From Lepeophtheirus salmonis (Eukaryota; Arthropoda; Copepoda; Siphonostomatoida; Caligidae), in assembly GCF_016086655.4 (NCBI RefSeq), contig NC_052135.2:53927671-53991670 (forward strand): a stretch of DNA of 64,000 nucleotides, in the 5' to 3' direction. A program made the position numbers and the translations under genes. This document shows positions 11,505 through 22,345 of the stretch, piece by piece. The stretch's first letter is position 1, and the number at the start of each line of letters is the position of its first letter. Below the pieces are notes generated by a model, which saw nothing but the letters and a program-made list of their open reading frames with translations, was not told the origin of the DNA and made no database searches.

Positions 11505-11835
11505 CGGAAGAGATGTCAAAAGTGGCATCTCCCCCCCTCACAAGGCTCTTTCCAATCCGTTTTCTTGATAGCTCTATATACAGAGTGGTGGGCAACTCCT
11601 GGTTCTATTGCATGGATCCTTATGGAATTGAGGCGATTGACTTGCCCGTTTTAATTAAACTCAATCACGTCCAGTTTGGTCATTTTAACAGAGTCTTTCT
11701 TCCTCTTCTACTTTTCTGACTTGCTGACATCGTAAACAATGGTTCTGGAGACGCACAACTGCTTATTAGTACGTGAATGGAAATTCGTCAATCACGTTCA
11801 AATGTCATTTTCTTGAAGTAAGCTAAAGAGCTCCA
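11505..11835 (-). pseudogene. Tc1/mariner transposase N-terminal relic
   Basis: Read on the minus strand across several frames, the pieces resemble the paired helix-turn-helix region of a Tc1/mariner transposase: an opening like the plus-strand relic at 58.17 kb, a SASQKSRRGRK-type basic linker, GVAHHSV-RAIKK, and a GKSLVRGG end where the family usually has KSLVR-RPLLT. The strong likeness to 58.17-58.41 kb on the other strand shows one family. Stops and at least three frameshifts make it dead. The catalytic DDE half is absent. Confidence 0.6.
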
Positions 11836-12020
11836 GTTTTTTTGTTTGTTTTTTTGTAACTAGTTGTTTATGCTTTAATATATCGAACTATGAATTAATT
11901 TCAATCCCTCAACCTTCATTACTTATTGAATTAATAATTATTCAGATTTCAATGTACCATCCAGTATATTAAATAACAAAATCAATTGGAATATTTTCCG
12001 TTATTTGATTTTTGTTCAAG
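11836..12020. other. T-rich spacer
   Basis: Low-complexity sequence ending in a pyrimidine-rich tract and TTTTTGTTCAAG at 12009-12020, which could act as a splice acceptor for the ORF that follows. Confidence 0.3.
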
Positions 12021-12294
12021 ATTAGTTTATGTTGATTCACCAAATATCTGCTGTACAAGTGGCAATTTTGAACGAGCTGGAATGTGTATACGCAAATTGC
12101 AATATAAAAAGGAGATGAATAATCTTGATAAATGGATTTCCATTACTTGTAGGACCTGTTTTAGGAGGAGTTCACTTTTCATAGATGTGACAGGGGCCTG
12201 CACGGGATATAATTGTAAAAAAATATATATTTTTATAAAAATAGAAAAAGGAATCATATTGTCAGAATTTCCCATTTGGACTCTTTTCCACTAA
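12021..12294 (+). CDS. Cysteine-rich ORF, possible divergent exon (Wnt-like spacing, tentative)
   Basis: After an acceptor-like TTTTTGTTCAAG, one frame is open to a TAA. It begins LVYVDSPNICCTSGNFERAG and continues MCIRKLQYKKE, then DKWISITCRTCFRR, then DVTGACTGYNC. LVY, SPN-C, SG and a VT-C block occur in the order found at the start of the C-terminal cysteine domain of Wnt ligands (secreted glycoproteins). The WCC motif and many expected cysteines are missing, and the last 25 codons are AT-rich filler; a GTAAAA donor-like site lies near 12213. No neighbouring Wnt exon is visible. It may be a divergent exon, a pseudo-exon or chance. Confidence 0.22.
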
Positions 12295-12580
12295 AGGATA
12301 CTTTTCCCTTTAAGCATTTACTTACAGAGTTGTCCATGGATATCCAAAGAATAAGATGAAATGATGACATGAAGCCATATTGTTACTCTATTCATAACGA
12401 TTTTTTTATCATGAATAATAAATTCCCATTGATATTGCTGTATTCTACAAACATACCAATAAAGTATAATATGCATGTACATACATTTATTATTAAAATA
12501 GGCATTATTGTATTATTAAAAAAATAGAATCAAACAGATACATAAATACATACAAACATATGTAAGTAATATGTACACAC
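12295..12580. other. AT-rich spacer, nothing recognised
   Basis: No landmark sequences; ends at the boundary of the following inverted-repeat element. Confidence 0.45.
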
Positions 12581-13615
12581 TAGTGATGTCACGGATCATG
12601 AGTCCGAACTGGTTTATAAACCACTAAACAGGGAAAATCAAATTACTAGAAACCCTTTTTCCTAGAAATCGGTTCTTCGAAGATGAAAATGGCCGGTAAT
12701 CATGCATAGTGTTGAATCGTACAAGGACTGATTTCCTAATCAATTTTATCCTCTCTTTCATTCTTTTTTATCAGTAAGATTGTTTTAACATTTAACAGTC
12801 CTACAGATCGATATATCCCTCATTTAGTTCTACTATATTTTTATTTTATTCACTCCTAGCAAGGAATCGAGGAAATAAGAACTAAGAAAATAATTAATGA
12901 TAGCTAGTCCGTATAATAATAAGTTCTAGTCACACACTTCGTACTTTAAACTTGAGGTATATTATCTCTGTGAAAGTAGCTATGTTGAGCAGGGGAAACG
13001 ACTAGTCACCATATCATTTCAGTTATTGTAGTTAGTATAAAACACGGATAAGGACACGTTCTAATAAGAAGGTTTTAGGATTGAAATGGCAGTAAATCCT
13101 GTCAATGTCTTTATTTGATACTTTTTTTGTAACATACCAACAGGTCATAATATTTACAATTATGAATATTAGTCCTTGTTGGACTCAAAGTATAATTGAG
13201 AATTAAAAATGGTCTATGGTCTTCTTGATACGGAGTTGGCCTTGTGTGTACTTCCTTCTTCTCATGGCTGCCTGCAGCTAATTTAATAAAACGTCATGAC
13301 AGCTAAACTTCTCTCCTCTCAAACATTTTTTAAGTTATCAAAATGACCAAGTTAATTTTCAGTGTCTATATTTTTTACATGGCAAAAATGTTTACAATTT
13401 ACAACCCTATTCATTCTTTTCTCTAGTACTAAATAAGTTCTACTCTTTATACAGAAAAATGGATAAGAAAGAACCGGATCTTCAGCCAAATCGAAGAACC
13501 AGAACAGATCAGAACTACTATAATGTAGATGATGATCTATTAAGAAATGGCAACCGTTAGAGCAAAGAAAAGTATAGAAGCCGGAACTGCAATTTAAGGA
13601 TCCGTTATATCACTA
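12581..13615. mobile_element. 1.03-kb terminal-inverted-repeat element with nested repeat
   Basis: The left end TAGTGATGTCACGGATC (12581-12597) and right end GATCCGTTATATCACTA (13599-13615) are inverted copies with two mismatches. The match continues inward (GAGTCCGAACTGG against CCGGAACTGC), and a second inverted pair, GGTTCTTCGA and TCGAAGAACC, lies at about 12672 and 13490. TAGTGATGTCAC ends resemble hAT-type termini; I see no clear 8-bp target duplication. The interior has no transposase, so it is non-autonomous. A minus-strand family A copy is nested within. Confidence 0.65.
13150..13425 (-). repeat. Family A repeat nested in the inverted-repeat element
   Basis: Reverse-orientation landmarks: AGTCCTTGTTGGACTC, TGATACGGAGTTGG, CAGCTAATTTAATAAAACGT, CATGACAGCTAAACTTCTCT, and an end of TTTACAATTTACAACCCT. 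It sits between the two inverted termini at 12581 and 13615, so it probably arrived later. Confidence 0.7.
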
Positions 13616-13859
13616 GTATGAAACTATGTACCCTATGAATTTGTTTAAATATACGTTATAATGTAATTTTTTATGTTTTTGTGCGTGGTTTATTATTATT
13701 TTTGTTATTGAAGTTATATCTTTGATAGTTGAATGATAACAATAATATAATTTTCCTTTTCGCAAAAAAATATTGAATAAATTATGAAGGATAATTATTA
13801 TCATTCAAGAAAAATATTTTTGTACATATATGCCATGGAATTCTATAGACTTGAAATAA

Positions 13860-14040
13860 TCAGGCATTATTTATATTTCCACATAAAAGGAGTGAACGTT
13901 TGAAAAATAGTAAAAAAATAGTCAATGACATTTTTTACTCAATTTCCTTGTGAGGGAAAATGCAGAAAAAAAGCTAAGCTGTATTTGTGATTATTCCATC
14001 TGTTTAAAATTCAGTAAAAAACATAGGTATATAAACTATA
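13860..14040 (+). repeat. Family I repeat, copy 2
   Basis: Partner of 5825-6010: CATTTTTTACTCAATTTCCT, AAAAAAAGCTAAGCTGT, TTATTCCATCTG and TTTAAAATTC in the same order. Noncoding. Confidence 0.5.
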
Positions 14041-14084
14041 CAGTGATACCAATCGTATTAATTTTGGGATTGTTAAAAAAACAA

Positions 14085-14275
14085 CAGAAAATAAACATGG
14101 TAAACCGAATAATTTGAAGAACGTTTTGTAGGACGTCAGTTTGCTGTCCTGAAGTTTATATTAGTTCATTTTCAAGCAGATGTAAAGTAGAGTGAAGAGA
14201 ATATACAAGAATTACTCCAATGTCGACTCTCAATTCTACTCAGAGTCCAAAAGGTCTTGCACTCATAACTAGTGA
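14085..14275 (+). repeat. Family A repeat, plus-strand member of an inverted pair
   Basis: AACATGGTAAACCGAATAAT, TTTGAAGAACGTTTTG, AGTTTGCTGTCCTGAAG, AAGAATTACTCC, TCAATTCTACTCAGAGTCC and CATAACTAG. It faces a minus-strand copy starting about 30 bp later. Confidence 0.65.
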
Positions 14276-14304
14276 TGTACCTTTTTTTTGGAATTAGTAG
14301 TCGC

Positions 14305-14565
14305 AAGAATGATTTCCTTCTCCTCAGCAGTTGACATAATTATATAAACTCCCGAGTATTGGGGATTGACATCAGAGTCGTTTTTGATAAAGCCCTTGTT
14401 TATTTCCTTCCCTTCTCCTCTCTTGTCAGAGTTGATTGTAGCTGATCTAATGAAACGTCATGCAGGTTAAGCTACTCTCCTCCAAAACCATCTACAAATT
14501 GTTAGAGTTACAATTTTGATTTTCAGTTTTCTTTTTTTAACAAAGGCAAAATACACTAACTATAT
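14305..14565 (-). repeat. Family A repeat, minus-strand member of an inverted pair
   Basis: Reverse landmarks: GAGTATTGGGGATTGACATC, TTGTTTATTTCCTTCCC, GTAGCTGATCTAATGAAACG, GGTTAAGCTACTCTCC, CTACAAATTGTTAGAGTTAC and a CTTTTTTTAAC end. With 14085-14275 it forms a head-to-tail inverted pair about 480 bp overall. Confidence 0.65.
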
Positions 14566-16075
14566 CTCTGCAATAAATCCTTAGGTTTGATCTCCATCTT
14601 TTATGTGCACACTGCTCACACAATTGTTTAACCCAGTTTCGTATATGATGGATTATATGATTTATACAGTAGAAAAGGAAGTCCATTTCGAAGGAATTAA
14701 TTAATAAGAATGTTAGTGTTTTGGGTTGAAGCAGCCGGTTGTTGTGTAGTTGTGATTTTTTTTTTTTTTGTGTGTGTGTGTTACCTTCTTCTTTTGTGCG
14801 TTTGAATGGTCTGTAGCTATGGTACTGTACTGAAAGGATATGTTGGCTCTGGAGGCGTTATAGTTTTGTTTCTTGAGTTTTGAGCAAATTGTCTTCCTTG
14901 AGGCCCCAGTTTGCTCCCAGATGCATCTTCTGGGACAATACTGTGCGGAGGAATGCTTTGTCAATCCTATTTTCGTAGAGTGTGCTAAGGTATCAATTGA
15001 ACGATGAAATTATTTATAATTTTTGTTAATTGAGTGGCCATTTTAAAAATAAGTGAAAAATCAATCTTATAAGTATTTTTGCCTTTATCTATATTAATAT
15101 TAACAATGAAAAAATTGTTTGTTGTCTTTACGTTTCAAAAGTCCATAAATCATTACAAACAAAGATATACTTATTAAGCTTATTTTAAAATAAGATTATC
15201 TGTATTAGTATTAATTAAAATTAATTTAGTTTATTCCTTTTCAAATTAGTAATAGAAACACTCCTCATTTTATCATCCCAATTTTTAATATTTTGATCAT
15301 TTATTGTGATTTTATAGTTGCAAAAGGTTTATCATACAAGGAAAATTTGATAGTGCAAATTGATCTCAGAATCTAACGTGCTTAAAAAGCAATCATAGTA
15401 AGTAAATTTTGCTTCATATGACGTTAAATAACATTTCCTGATGTTTTAACTATATTAGCTGCAAATAAGCAGAAACTGCTTTTCGTTGAATAAATTTCAG
15501 TCATCTAAGATGTCTGAAAACTAGATGTTTATTAAATTTATTGGATAAATTAACCCCGATACGATAATAAAATCAACATATTTGGTCAATATCTTTTTAA
15601 TTTGGTTGGTATAAGAGATACTAGGACCAATTTTGACCCAAAAATCCCGGTGTTTTTACTTTTTTTTTAAATACCAATATAAATGATTATATCCCAGAAT
15701 TTTGCCACCATGATAAGTTTCGGATATTTTTGTTTTTTATTTCATTGTATATATAATTTAACTATTCTATAATATACAAGGTACAATCACTATTGACGAC
15801 GTGTATAAAGGATATTGTGTCTAACACTGAAAGTTGCAGTACTGGCCCGAATTTGGTGGTGGAGGATTTTACATGTAATGAGCCTTCACTAAACAGTTTC
15901 GTTCAATATATTTCGTTCAAACAAAATGTTTTTATAGATTTAAACCGTTTATGTAAAGAATAATACATTCCAGGTATTTAGGGCAACTCATATTATAAGT
16001 GGAAAAAATATGAAGTACTTTTTATTTTTTTTTAAATATATGTTTTTTTCTGAAACTTTTCTTTAGGAGTTGTCA
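14566..16075. other. Gene-free stretch
   Basis: A minus-strand ORF of 83 codons at 14713-14964 is lysine-rich, runs through a TG/T simple repeat near 14758-14780, and has no family resemblance I can name. The rest is AT-rich with no landmarks. Confidence 0.45.
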
Positions 16076-16079
16076 TTAT

Positions 16080-16343
16080 TGTTTAGTTCCAGTGGAGTGA
16101 ATTTCCTTTTCTAAAGAGATTCAATTATGGAACATTTGTATGTGCTCATATAACTGAGTAACTTTGAGGATTAGTCGCAGTGTCATTATTAGAAATCCTT
16201 GTTGGACTCAAAGTAGAATTGGAGATCAATAGTCAATTAATTTTTGTCAATGTCTTTTTCTTCCTTCTCCTCCCTTGTGGAAGCTGAAAGTAACTGTTCT
16301 CCTCTAAAACATTCTTCAATTTATCAGTGTTACCATTTTGATT

Positions 16344-16386
<43 letters not shown>

Positions 16387-16400
16387 CCCAAAATACATTT
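16080..16400 (-). repeat. Family A repeat containing a 31-T run
   Basis: Reverse landmarks: AAATCCTTGTTGGACTCAAA, TAGAATTGGAGATC, TTCCTTCTCCTCCCTTG, AAACATTCTTCAATTTATCA, GTGTTACCATTTTGATTATC. The poly-T (16350-16380) is the expanded A-tract of this family. Its upstream sequence TGTCATTATTGTTTAGTTCC is shared with the copy at 46.9 kb, defining a subfamily. Confidence 0.7.
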
Positions 16401-17555
16401 CAATTGAATTAAAATAAGTATTAAGTAGTTATGTGTGATTTTGCTCATGAAAATTGAAAATTAAGAATAAGAATTTTTCTGGGAGTTATCTTCTGTGTTA
16501 TTAAAACGAAAACTTGTCTTTAAGCCCACCACCCTTAATTACTCGAGGCGGCAATGAAAGATACTACGGCTAGTAATAAATGAATAATATCTGCTTGAAT
16601 ATATTTTTTATGTGGCACAATATTAAAAATGCAATAGGATTGGGTTGTGAAAAAAATATGACTTACAGCATTACAACCAAATGCAGAGACTCCCTCAAAG
16701 ACATTGACATCGGGAGAAAGGAAAAAAAAAAATTCAAAAATGACCTGTAGTATCTACAGTGTACATAAAGAACCCCAACTCAACGTTAAGTGGATCCCTT
16801 CACGGCAGGATGTCGCCTTTCTTATCGCCCTCAAATATATAATATACATAAACATATGTTGTAATTTTTCTTTGTGTGTAGAAAAAAAAGAGTTGGTGGA
16901 ACTTCCTTGTTACTTGATTGTGTGATACTTAATCAGAAGATAAATTATCTTACTACATAATAATATAAGAGGGGATCCGATTTGTTGTGTTTCATGTAAT
17001 CATTCTTTGTTTTTTCCTTCTTCTCCATTATTCCTTTCTCGTTAGTATTATATGTATGTACTTCCAATATTGCATCAAATCCACTTATGAAACGACAGCA
17101 TCAATGGAGGCGTTGATAATGATAAGGGATAATGATATGTAAAGAAAAAAAAGAAATTTATGATAAAATTATCGATAAGAAAGAAGTAAATTAACGATAT
17201 TCTTTATTGAAAAGTCATTTGTGAAAGAGGATTAGTTTTTTTTTATAATCTCTTGAAATTTTAGATTGACAAATGTGATTTGAAATACTTATTATACTGT
17301 ATATTTAAATGATTTTTTTCATATTGAGTAGTAGAGACCTATATGTTTCAAGCAACAAGATTTTTTTAAGGGGATTTTCTCCCAAACAAATCATCCGATT
17401 TGAATAAAAACAAATGACAAATGAAAGCTGAATAAACAACAAATTACTATTATTCGTTATAATCACCTTTGGGGCCAATAAAAACCTCAGCATGGCTTAA
17501 AAAAAGGAAAAAGGTTGAGATAGCAGTCTTCTTTGTTAGATTTCGAAATTTCTCC
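16401..17555. other. AT-rich stretch, nothing recognised
   Basis: Random short ORFs and A-runs; no exon, repeat or RNA gene that I can support. Confidence 0.5.
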
Positions 17556-17559
17556 CGGG

Positions 17560-18470
17560 ACATCAGCTCAGATTTCGTGTTGTAAGTAGATATGTTGGTG
17601 TGTCACTAAACTGCACTCCATACAAAAAAGTCCATGAGATTGAGGCCTGTTGAGGTCCGAGGCCAAACACCGAGTCCAACAACAACAACAAAAAATAATA
17701 TGGCAAGTAGAAAAACGTTTTTTTAAGTATGGTATGGAGCAAAGTCATGTTGGTAGACGAATGGACTTTCAAAATCAACTTTGTCAGAGAAAAATCAGAT
17801 CATGGATTTTTTATAAGATGCTTCAACTTACTGAGCAAACACTTGGAATCGTTCATCCTCTGGTCCTTTGTCTTTTCTTCCAGAAGTCGAGCTCTTCGCA
17901 CCTTTTAGGATTTCTATTGCAAATCCTCTCCCACACACTTCCGAATAAGCGAATTAGAACAGTAGAGATCCCTAGCAATGTGCCTCATGGACTTGATGGC
18001 TCATAATCAGTGATTTTTTGCAAATATGCAATGTAATCCTTTTCCCTGCGGAATTAAGACCTGATATTGTGAGCAGAACACAATGCTATTGATTTTTTAT
18101 CACCTCAAGACACTTCCAGTTTTTTCCTTGATATCCATACAAATAACGAATCCATGCTTAAGAAGTTTGCAATCTCAACATTGTTTAGTCAAGCGCCGAT
18201 GGCAATAAGGACACTCTGCTTTTTCTAATATTAATGTACAAATACTTCAATGATCGATGCCGTGTTTTGTAACTAACAGGCAACACTTCTGGCTAGCCAC
18301 CAAAACAACATACAACGTTGTAACTGTGCATGCAGTGTTGGTACAGGTTATCAAGGTTTGTTGTTTAACAATGACCGCTCCTTGTATGCACATTGTACAC
18401 AAAATCAAGCAAGCGATTTTCCTCAAAATTAAGCCTTATTATATATAGTTAATCCATTCCAAAAACGTAG
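17560..18470 (-). pseudogene. Tc1/mariner transposase relic, N-terminal half
   Basis: On the minus strand, from about 18250 downwards, the pieces in order are: LNNVEIANFLSMDSLFVW (first helix-turn-helix), RKKLEVS, a GDKKSIA linker, then a region like the second helix-turn-helix with MRHIARDL-like coding across a frameshift, VWERI--RNPKRCEEL, and EEKTKDQRMNDSKCLLSKLK, which matches the family's KKTREKRM-AKRLLN-LKHP stretch just before the first catalytic Asp. Stops interrupt every frame. Below about 17700 the likeness is lost, so the DDE core is missing or decayed. The sequence up to 18470 may be its 5' leader. Confidence 0.6.
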
Positions 18471-19560
18471 GAACAGAAAGGTAAGATATGCTAACTGGAA
18501 TGCACTATGAATTTGTCTAGTGCTAAACCATGCTCTGTGGTCTTAATAATCTTACCTACAATGCAGTGTCGCATTTATTCAGAGAAATTAAGACTATTTT
18601 ACATTGAATATTAGCTACAGTAATGTGCAATCCATATTGTTTTCTTTCAACAAATATAATTATAATTATATTTTACTTCAATAGCTACATGTACTAGCAT
18701 ACAACAATATTTTAAATTTAATGTATCATCTCTTAATTTAGTAAAATAGTGATGTATCCTTTAAGTGTAAACTTTATTATTCGAATACCTTGAAAACCAG
18801 ATATCCCAGTTTAACCCTAAATTTAAAATATTTGGTCTATATTGCTATACTATCTAGTGAATACAATTTATATATTTGGTTGTCACAACAGACTTCCATA
18901 TTAAATTATGCTAATCAGAATAATAAAATTTGAATATCCTGGCTTATATTGGCAAAAATATAGTCAGTCAAATATTGAAAGTTAAGTATTTCAGTTCAAG
19001 CTTTTGTCCACATAGGATGTTTTTTTCTGGTTCAAATAATTTGTATTATTCAAAGAATTATCATAAGTTTCTATAAAAAAATAATTCTATTTAATCCTCT
19101 GGAGTTCATTCTCACAATGAAATATTTATTTTAATATATTTGATTTGTAAGGTAGTATTAGGGTCAAATCAATTGTAATAAATCAGATGTAGATTTTAAA
19201 CTATAGTTTCCATTGCTAAAAATCTAAACAGATCCCCTAAGTTTGGCCTCAAAATATATAATTATTATAACTTGTTATAGTGTTGATGGGTAACATATTG
19301 CTTTTCTATTTTTTCTGGTATACAACAGTAGCAATGAAAAAAAAAACCCCTCCAAAACCTGAAATTTCTAATTTATATACATTCAAAAAGATCTTAAGGA
19401 TATGTTCAACAGACTCAGTACTTGTTTTAGATGGTCATTCAAGGAAAGGTGTATGAATAAAAGCCCTATTTTGTTAAAGCTTAGAAGCAAGTTTGGAAAT
19501 TTACTTCCTTCCTAAAATCAGAACCATCTAAGCCACCCAAGAATTTGTAATAATCGAGAG
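18471..19560. other. AT-rich stretch, nothing recognised
   Basis: No landmarks of the repeat families and no coding block. Confidence 0.5.
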
Positions 19561-19562
19561 TG

Positions 19563-19790
19563 TAGTGTTAGTCCTTATTTAGGAATGAAGACTTCAGTCC
19601 CGTCCAGTTCAATCTGATCCAGTGTAGTTCAGTTCAGTCCTGCAAATTATTCCTTAAAACTGCGGTCCTTGATGACGTCACTCAACTATATTTCTTCTAT
19701 TTTAAATCAGTTCTACTAATGATAGTCCGAAGGACCGACAGTCGTAAGGACCCGTCCCCAGGACAGGATCCGATCCTAAGTAACGACATG
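19563..19790 (+). mobile_element. Family B hAT-like MITE, second copy
   Basis: GTGTTAGTCCTTATTTAGGA, GACTTCAGTCCCGTCCAGTT, TTCAGTTCAGTCCTGCA, CTTGATGACGTCACTCAACT, ATAGTCCGAAGGACCGACAG and CGATCCTAAG follow the order of the 94-313 copy. The right terminal repeat (AATAAATAAG-type) is not recognisable, so this copy is decayed or truncated at its right end. Confidence 0.65.
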
Positions 19791-20134
19791 GATATAATTG
19801 ATGTGTTACAAACTGTTTTATCATATTGATAAATTATTCAAATTGAATAGTAAGAAGCTTTCTAGGACCTTCTTTACGGAAAGAAAAAAAAAGCAATTAG
19901 GTTTGTTGTGCTTTGCACAAGGATTCAAATTTCATCACATAATAATAAAATGTATGAATAAAATAAATATTGGGTTTATAGGAATTTAGCACTGAACTCT
20001 ACTTTTGTTTTCATTTTAAGATAATTTATAGCTTTTTTCCTATCCTATGATATATACTTACTTCATAATTAAAATTTATTCTCATGTTCTTTCAAATATG
20101 AAATTGCTTAAAATTTTAAAGAGTCATGCTTTAA

Positions 20135-20362
20135 TGGAACACTTTTTACTTCCATGGGGTGTGTATAAAACCCAGAGAGGAATTTTGGAATACCACATCA
20201 TTAGTTTCTGAGTTATTAACGAGATTTAGGATTAATTATCGAGGTTTTAAAAAAAACTTTAATGGGTACTTATTATTAATCTACCCCAACGATGAATATG
20301 AAAAATATAAAATGTTAGAGAAATTTACGTTACTAAAAACATCAATAAACATCGTAGTTTAA
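20135..20362 (+). CDS. Unidentified open stretch, weak likeness to cation-chloride cotransporters
   Basis: Seventy-five codons open to a TAA, including KPREEFWNTTSLVSELLTRF then RINYRGFKKNF, ending FTLLKTSINIVV. The W-(7)-LV-ELL--FRI-Y pattern recalls a cytoplasmic segment of NKCC-type SLC12 transporters (LL-KFRIDYSD), but nothing else supports it. The remainder is Lys/Tyr-rich and could be random AT-rich translation. No splice signals are convincing. Confidence 0.2.
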   Translation, partial: WNTFYFHGVCIKPREEFWNTTSLVSELLTRFRINYRGFKKNFNGYLLLIYPNDEYEKYKMLEKFTLLKTSINIVV

Positions 20363-20544
20363 AATTAGACCACTTAAAAAAAATTTAACAAAAATAAAAG
20401 TATCAAAAATAATTAACTAATTAAAACGCAACAAGTATAAAATAGTGTTATACAGGTGTATAAATGTTCAATTTTTGACGCTAATATCTATTTAAAAAGA
20501 AAAAGATTAATCTTCTGGACTTTCATCTTCAACATAGAATAGTA

Positions 20545-20900
20545 TCGAAAATTATCTGATGTACGATAAGTAATCAAATCAAGGTCATTGTTCCAAGTTT
20601 GGGATCTTTAGAAAAAAAAGCAGCATATCTCACAGAGGTAGATATAATTATTAACCTCAAATCTTTCCTGGCATAGTTATACCATTAGCTAGCTTGAAAG
20701 AGATGATAGTTTTTGCACTTAACAGATCAAAATGTATTGTTACACTTTCTTGAGGAGATTTTCTCTATCAAACACCGGATAAAATGGTGCCATTAATGTC
20801 TTTAATGTTTTGTCAATCATATCCAAGCTCAATGTCAAGAACTTTTGAAGTAGTGCTACAAAAGGGAATTCGCCGAATGAATCACGAACACTATTAATGA
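20545..20900 (-). pseudogene. Coding-like repeat H, copy 2
   Basis: Minus-strand pieces in shifting frames include LKTLMAPFYPVFDRENLLKK and VTIHFDLLSAKTI, followed by RYAAFFSKDPKLGT. The last stretch aligns at the DNA level with 9290-9420 (GCAGCATA, ATCTC or ACCTTGC, GAGATGAT, and GGTTCATAA words). This copy shows more of the protein than the 9.3-kb copy. The protein family is unrecognised. Confidence 0.35.
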
Positions 20901-21265
20901 GCTTCCCACAGATCTATATTTGTATGTAAAATGTCTTGTTTAAAGTGTATTTAATAATTTAAAAATAATCGAAATTATATCTACCGTCTACAAAATTTAA
21001 TAGTATATTTTCCTACTATTAAGTTGTAAATAAATATTCAACATGTTCATTGATACTTATAGTATCCTATGTAGCAAGTACTAAGGGCAATTTTATATTG
21101 CTCAAATATGACTTAATGTTATAATGGGTAAAAAAAATAGCTTTATCATATGCAGAAGAATTAAGGTTGGTCAAATATTTATTTATATACCTACATATTC
21201 GATTGAAAACACAATGTGATATCAGATTTTGATATGGAAAAGAAAAGAGATGTATATATAAAATA
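20901..21265. other. AT-rich stretch, nothing recognised
   Basis: No landmarks. A minus-strand ORF of 93 codons crossing 21067-21348 runs into family A and is considered spurious. Confidence 0.45.
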
Positions 21266-21269
21266 TGGA

Positions 21270-21650
21270 TACAAAAATTAACTGAAAAATGATATGGTAA
21301 CCCTGAGAATTTGAAAAATGTTAGGGAGAATAGAAGTTTTGAAGGCATTATATTTTATTAGATTAGCTGTAAGCAACTGTTAAATGAAATACATAAAAAC
21401 AAATCCCAATCCAAAATCCTGACAATTTGAAGTATGGCTGGGGGAAGAGTAGCTTAGCTGTTATGATGTTTTATTGGATTAGCTACGAGTAGCTTTAAGA
21501 ATTAGAAAATAACCAGAAATTCAATTCCGTATCTTTCAAGAACATAATTAGGAATTATTACATTTTATATCTTCAATTCTATTCCAAATTTATCAGAAAC
21601 TTAATTCCAAACCAATCCTCAGCGTTATTATCTATGAGTAAAACCCCTAG
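21270..21650 (+). repeat. Family A repeat, two partial copies in tandem
   Basis: The landmark set GGTAACCCTGAGAATTTG, TTAGGGAGAA, TTATTAGATTAGCTGTAAGC and AAATCCCAATCC restarts at about 21415 with CCTGACAATTTGAAGTATG, TAGCTTAGCTGTTATGATG, TTATTGGATTAGCTACGAG and on to AATCCTCAGCGTTA. The first copy therefore stops mid-unit where the second begins. Confidence 0.65.
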
Positions 21651-22125
21651 TGATTACTTCATACTTAAATTTTTTCAAAAAATTGTGAGCTTACATTTTG
21701 AGAAAAGTGAATATTGGTACCCTATAAGATATTAGTGTTTTTATTAATTATGTCTTCCTATTTTTAAAGTTTAAACTTATTTGCGAGTAAGGATCACTAT
21801 AGTTTTTATAGTAATCTATGTCAGATAATATGACATATATCCAAGTTGCCAACATATATATGATTTTCTTTTTTATTACACTCACGAGGATTAAAACAAT
21901 TTTCACATCCCTATAAATTCATAAATATGACCTCAAAAGAGTGCATTACTTTTTGTAGTTATTTTTTTTTTTTTTAAAGTTGCTATCAATATTTTTTTAA
22001 TTAGGAAGGAGGGAATATGTTAATATAAAGTACGTGAAATCATGACAAACAGAGAATATCAATGATGTTTTTGTTTTGTTTTTTGGTACTTACAAGTATA
22101 AAGTATAAGTGATTGTTGGAATCAG
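21651..22125. other. AT-rich stretch, nothing recognised
   Basis: T-runs and random ORFs only. Confidence 0.45.
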
Positions 22126-22129
22126 AGAA

Positions 22130-22345
22130 GAATTGAGGATCGATATAGGAGTAATTCCTGCTTATTTCTTTGCTATATACGGAGTGGGATGTGTCTTTAG
22201 CATAGTTAATCTAATGAAATGACATGACAGCTAAACTGCTCACCTCCCAAACATTTTTTAAATTCTTACTGTGACCTTGTTTATTTGAGGTTCATTTTTT
22301 TTTTTTTGCATACCGAAAAGTCATATTTTTTAATAACTTTATTCA
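22130..22345 (-). repeat. Family A repeat, inverted partial copy
   Basis: AATTGAGGATCGATATAGGA, GTAATTCCTGCTTATTTC, TATACGGAGTGGGATGTG, TAATCTAATGAAATGACATG, ACAGCTAAACTGCTCACCTC and AAACATTTTTTAAATTCTTA are the reverse landmarks. Confidence 0.65.

Noticed and set aside
14713..14964. 83-codon Lys-rich minus-strand ORF
   Set aside because: Runs through a simple repeat, with no domain or splice context.
17650..18006. 118-codon plus-strand ORF with a Gln run
   Set aside because: The Gln run is a short CAA simple repeat; the minus strand carries the transposase-like reading.
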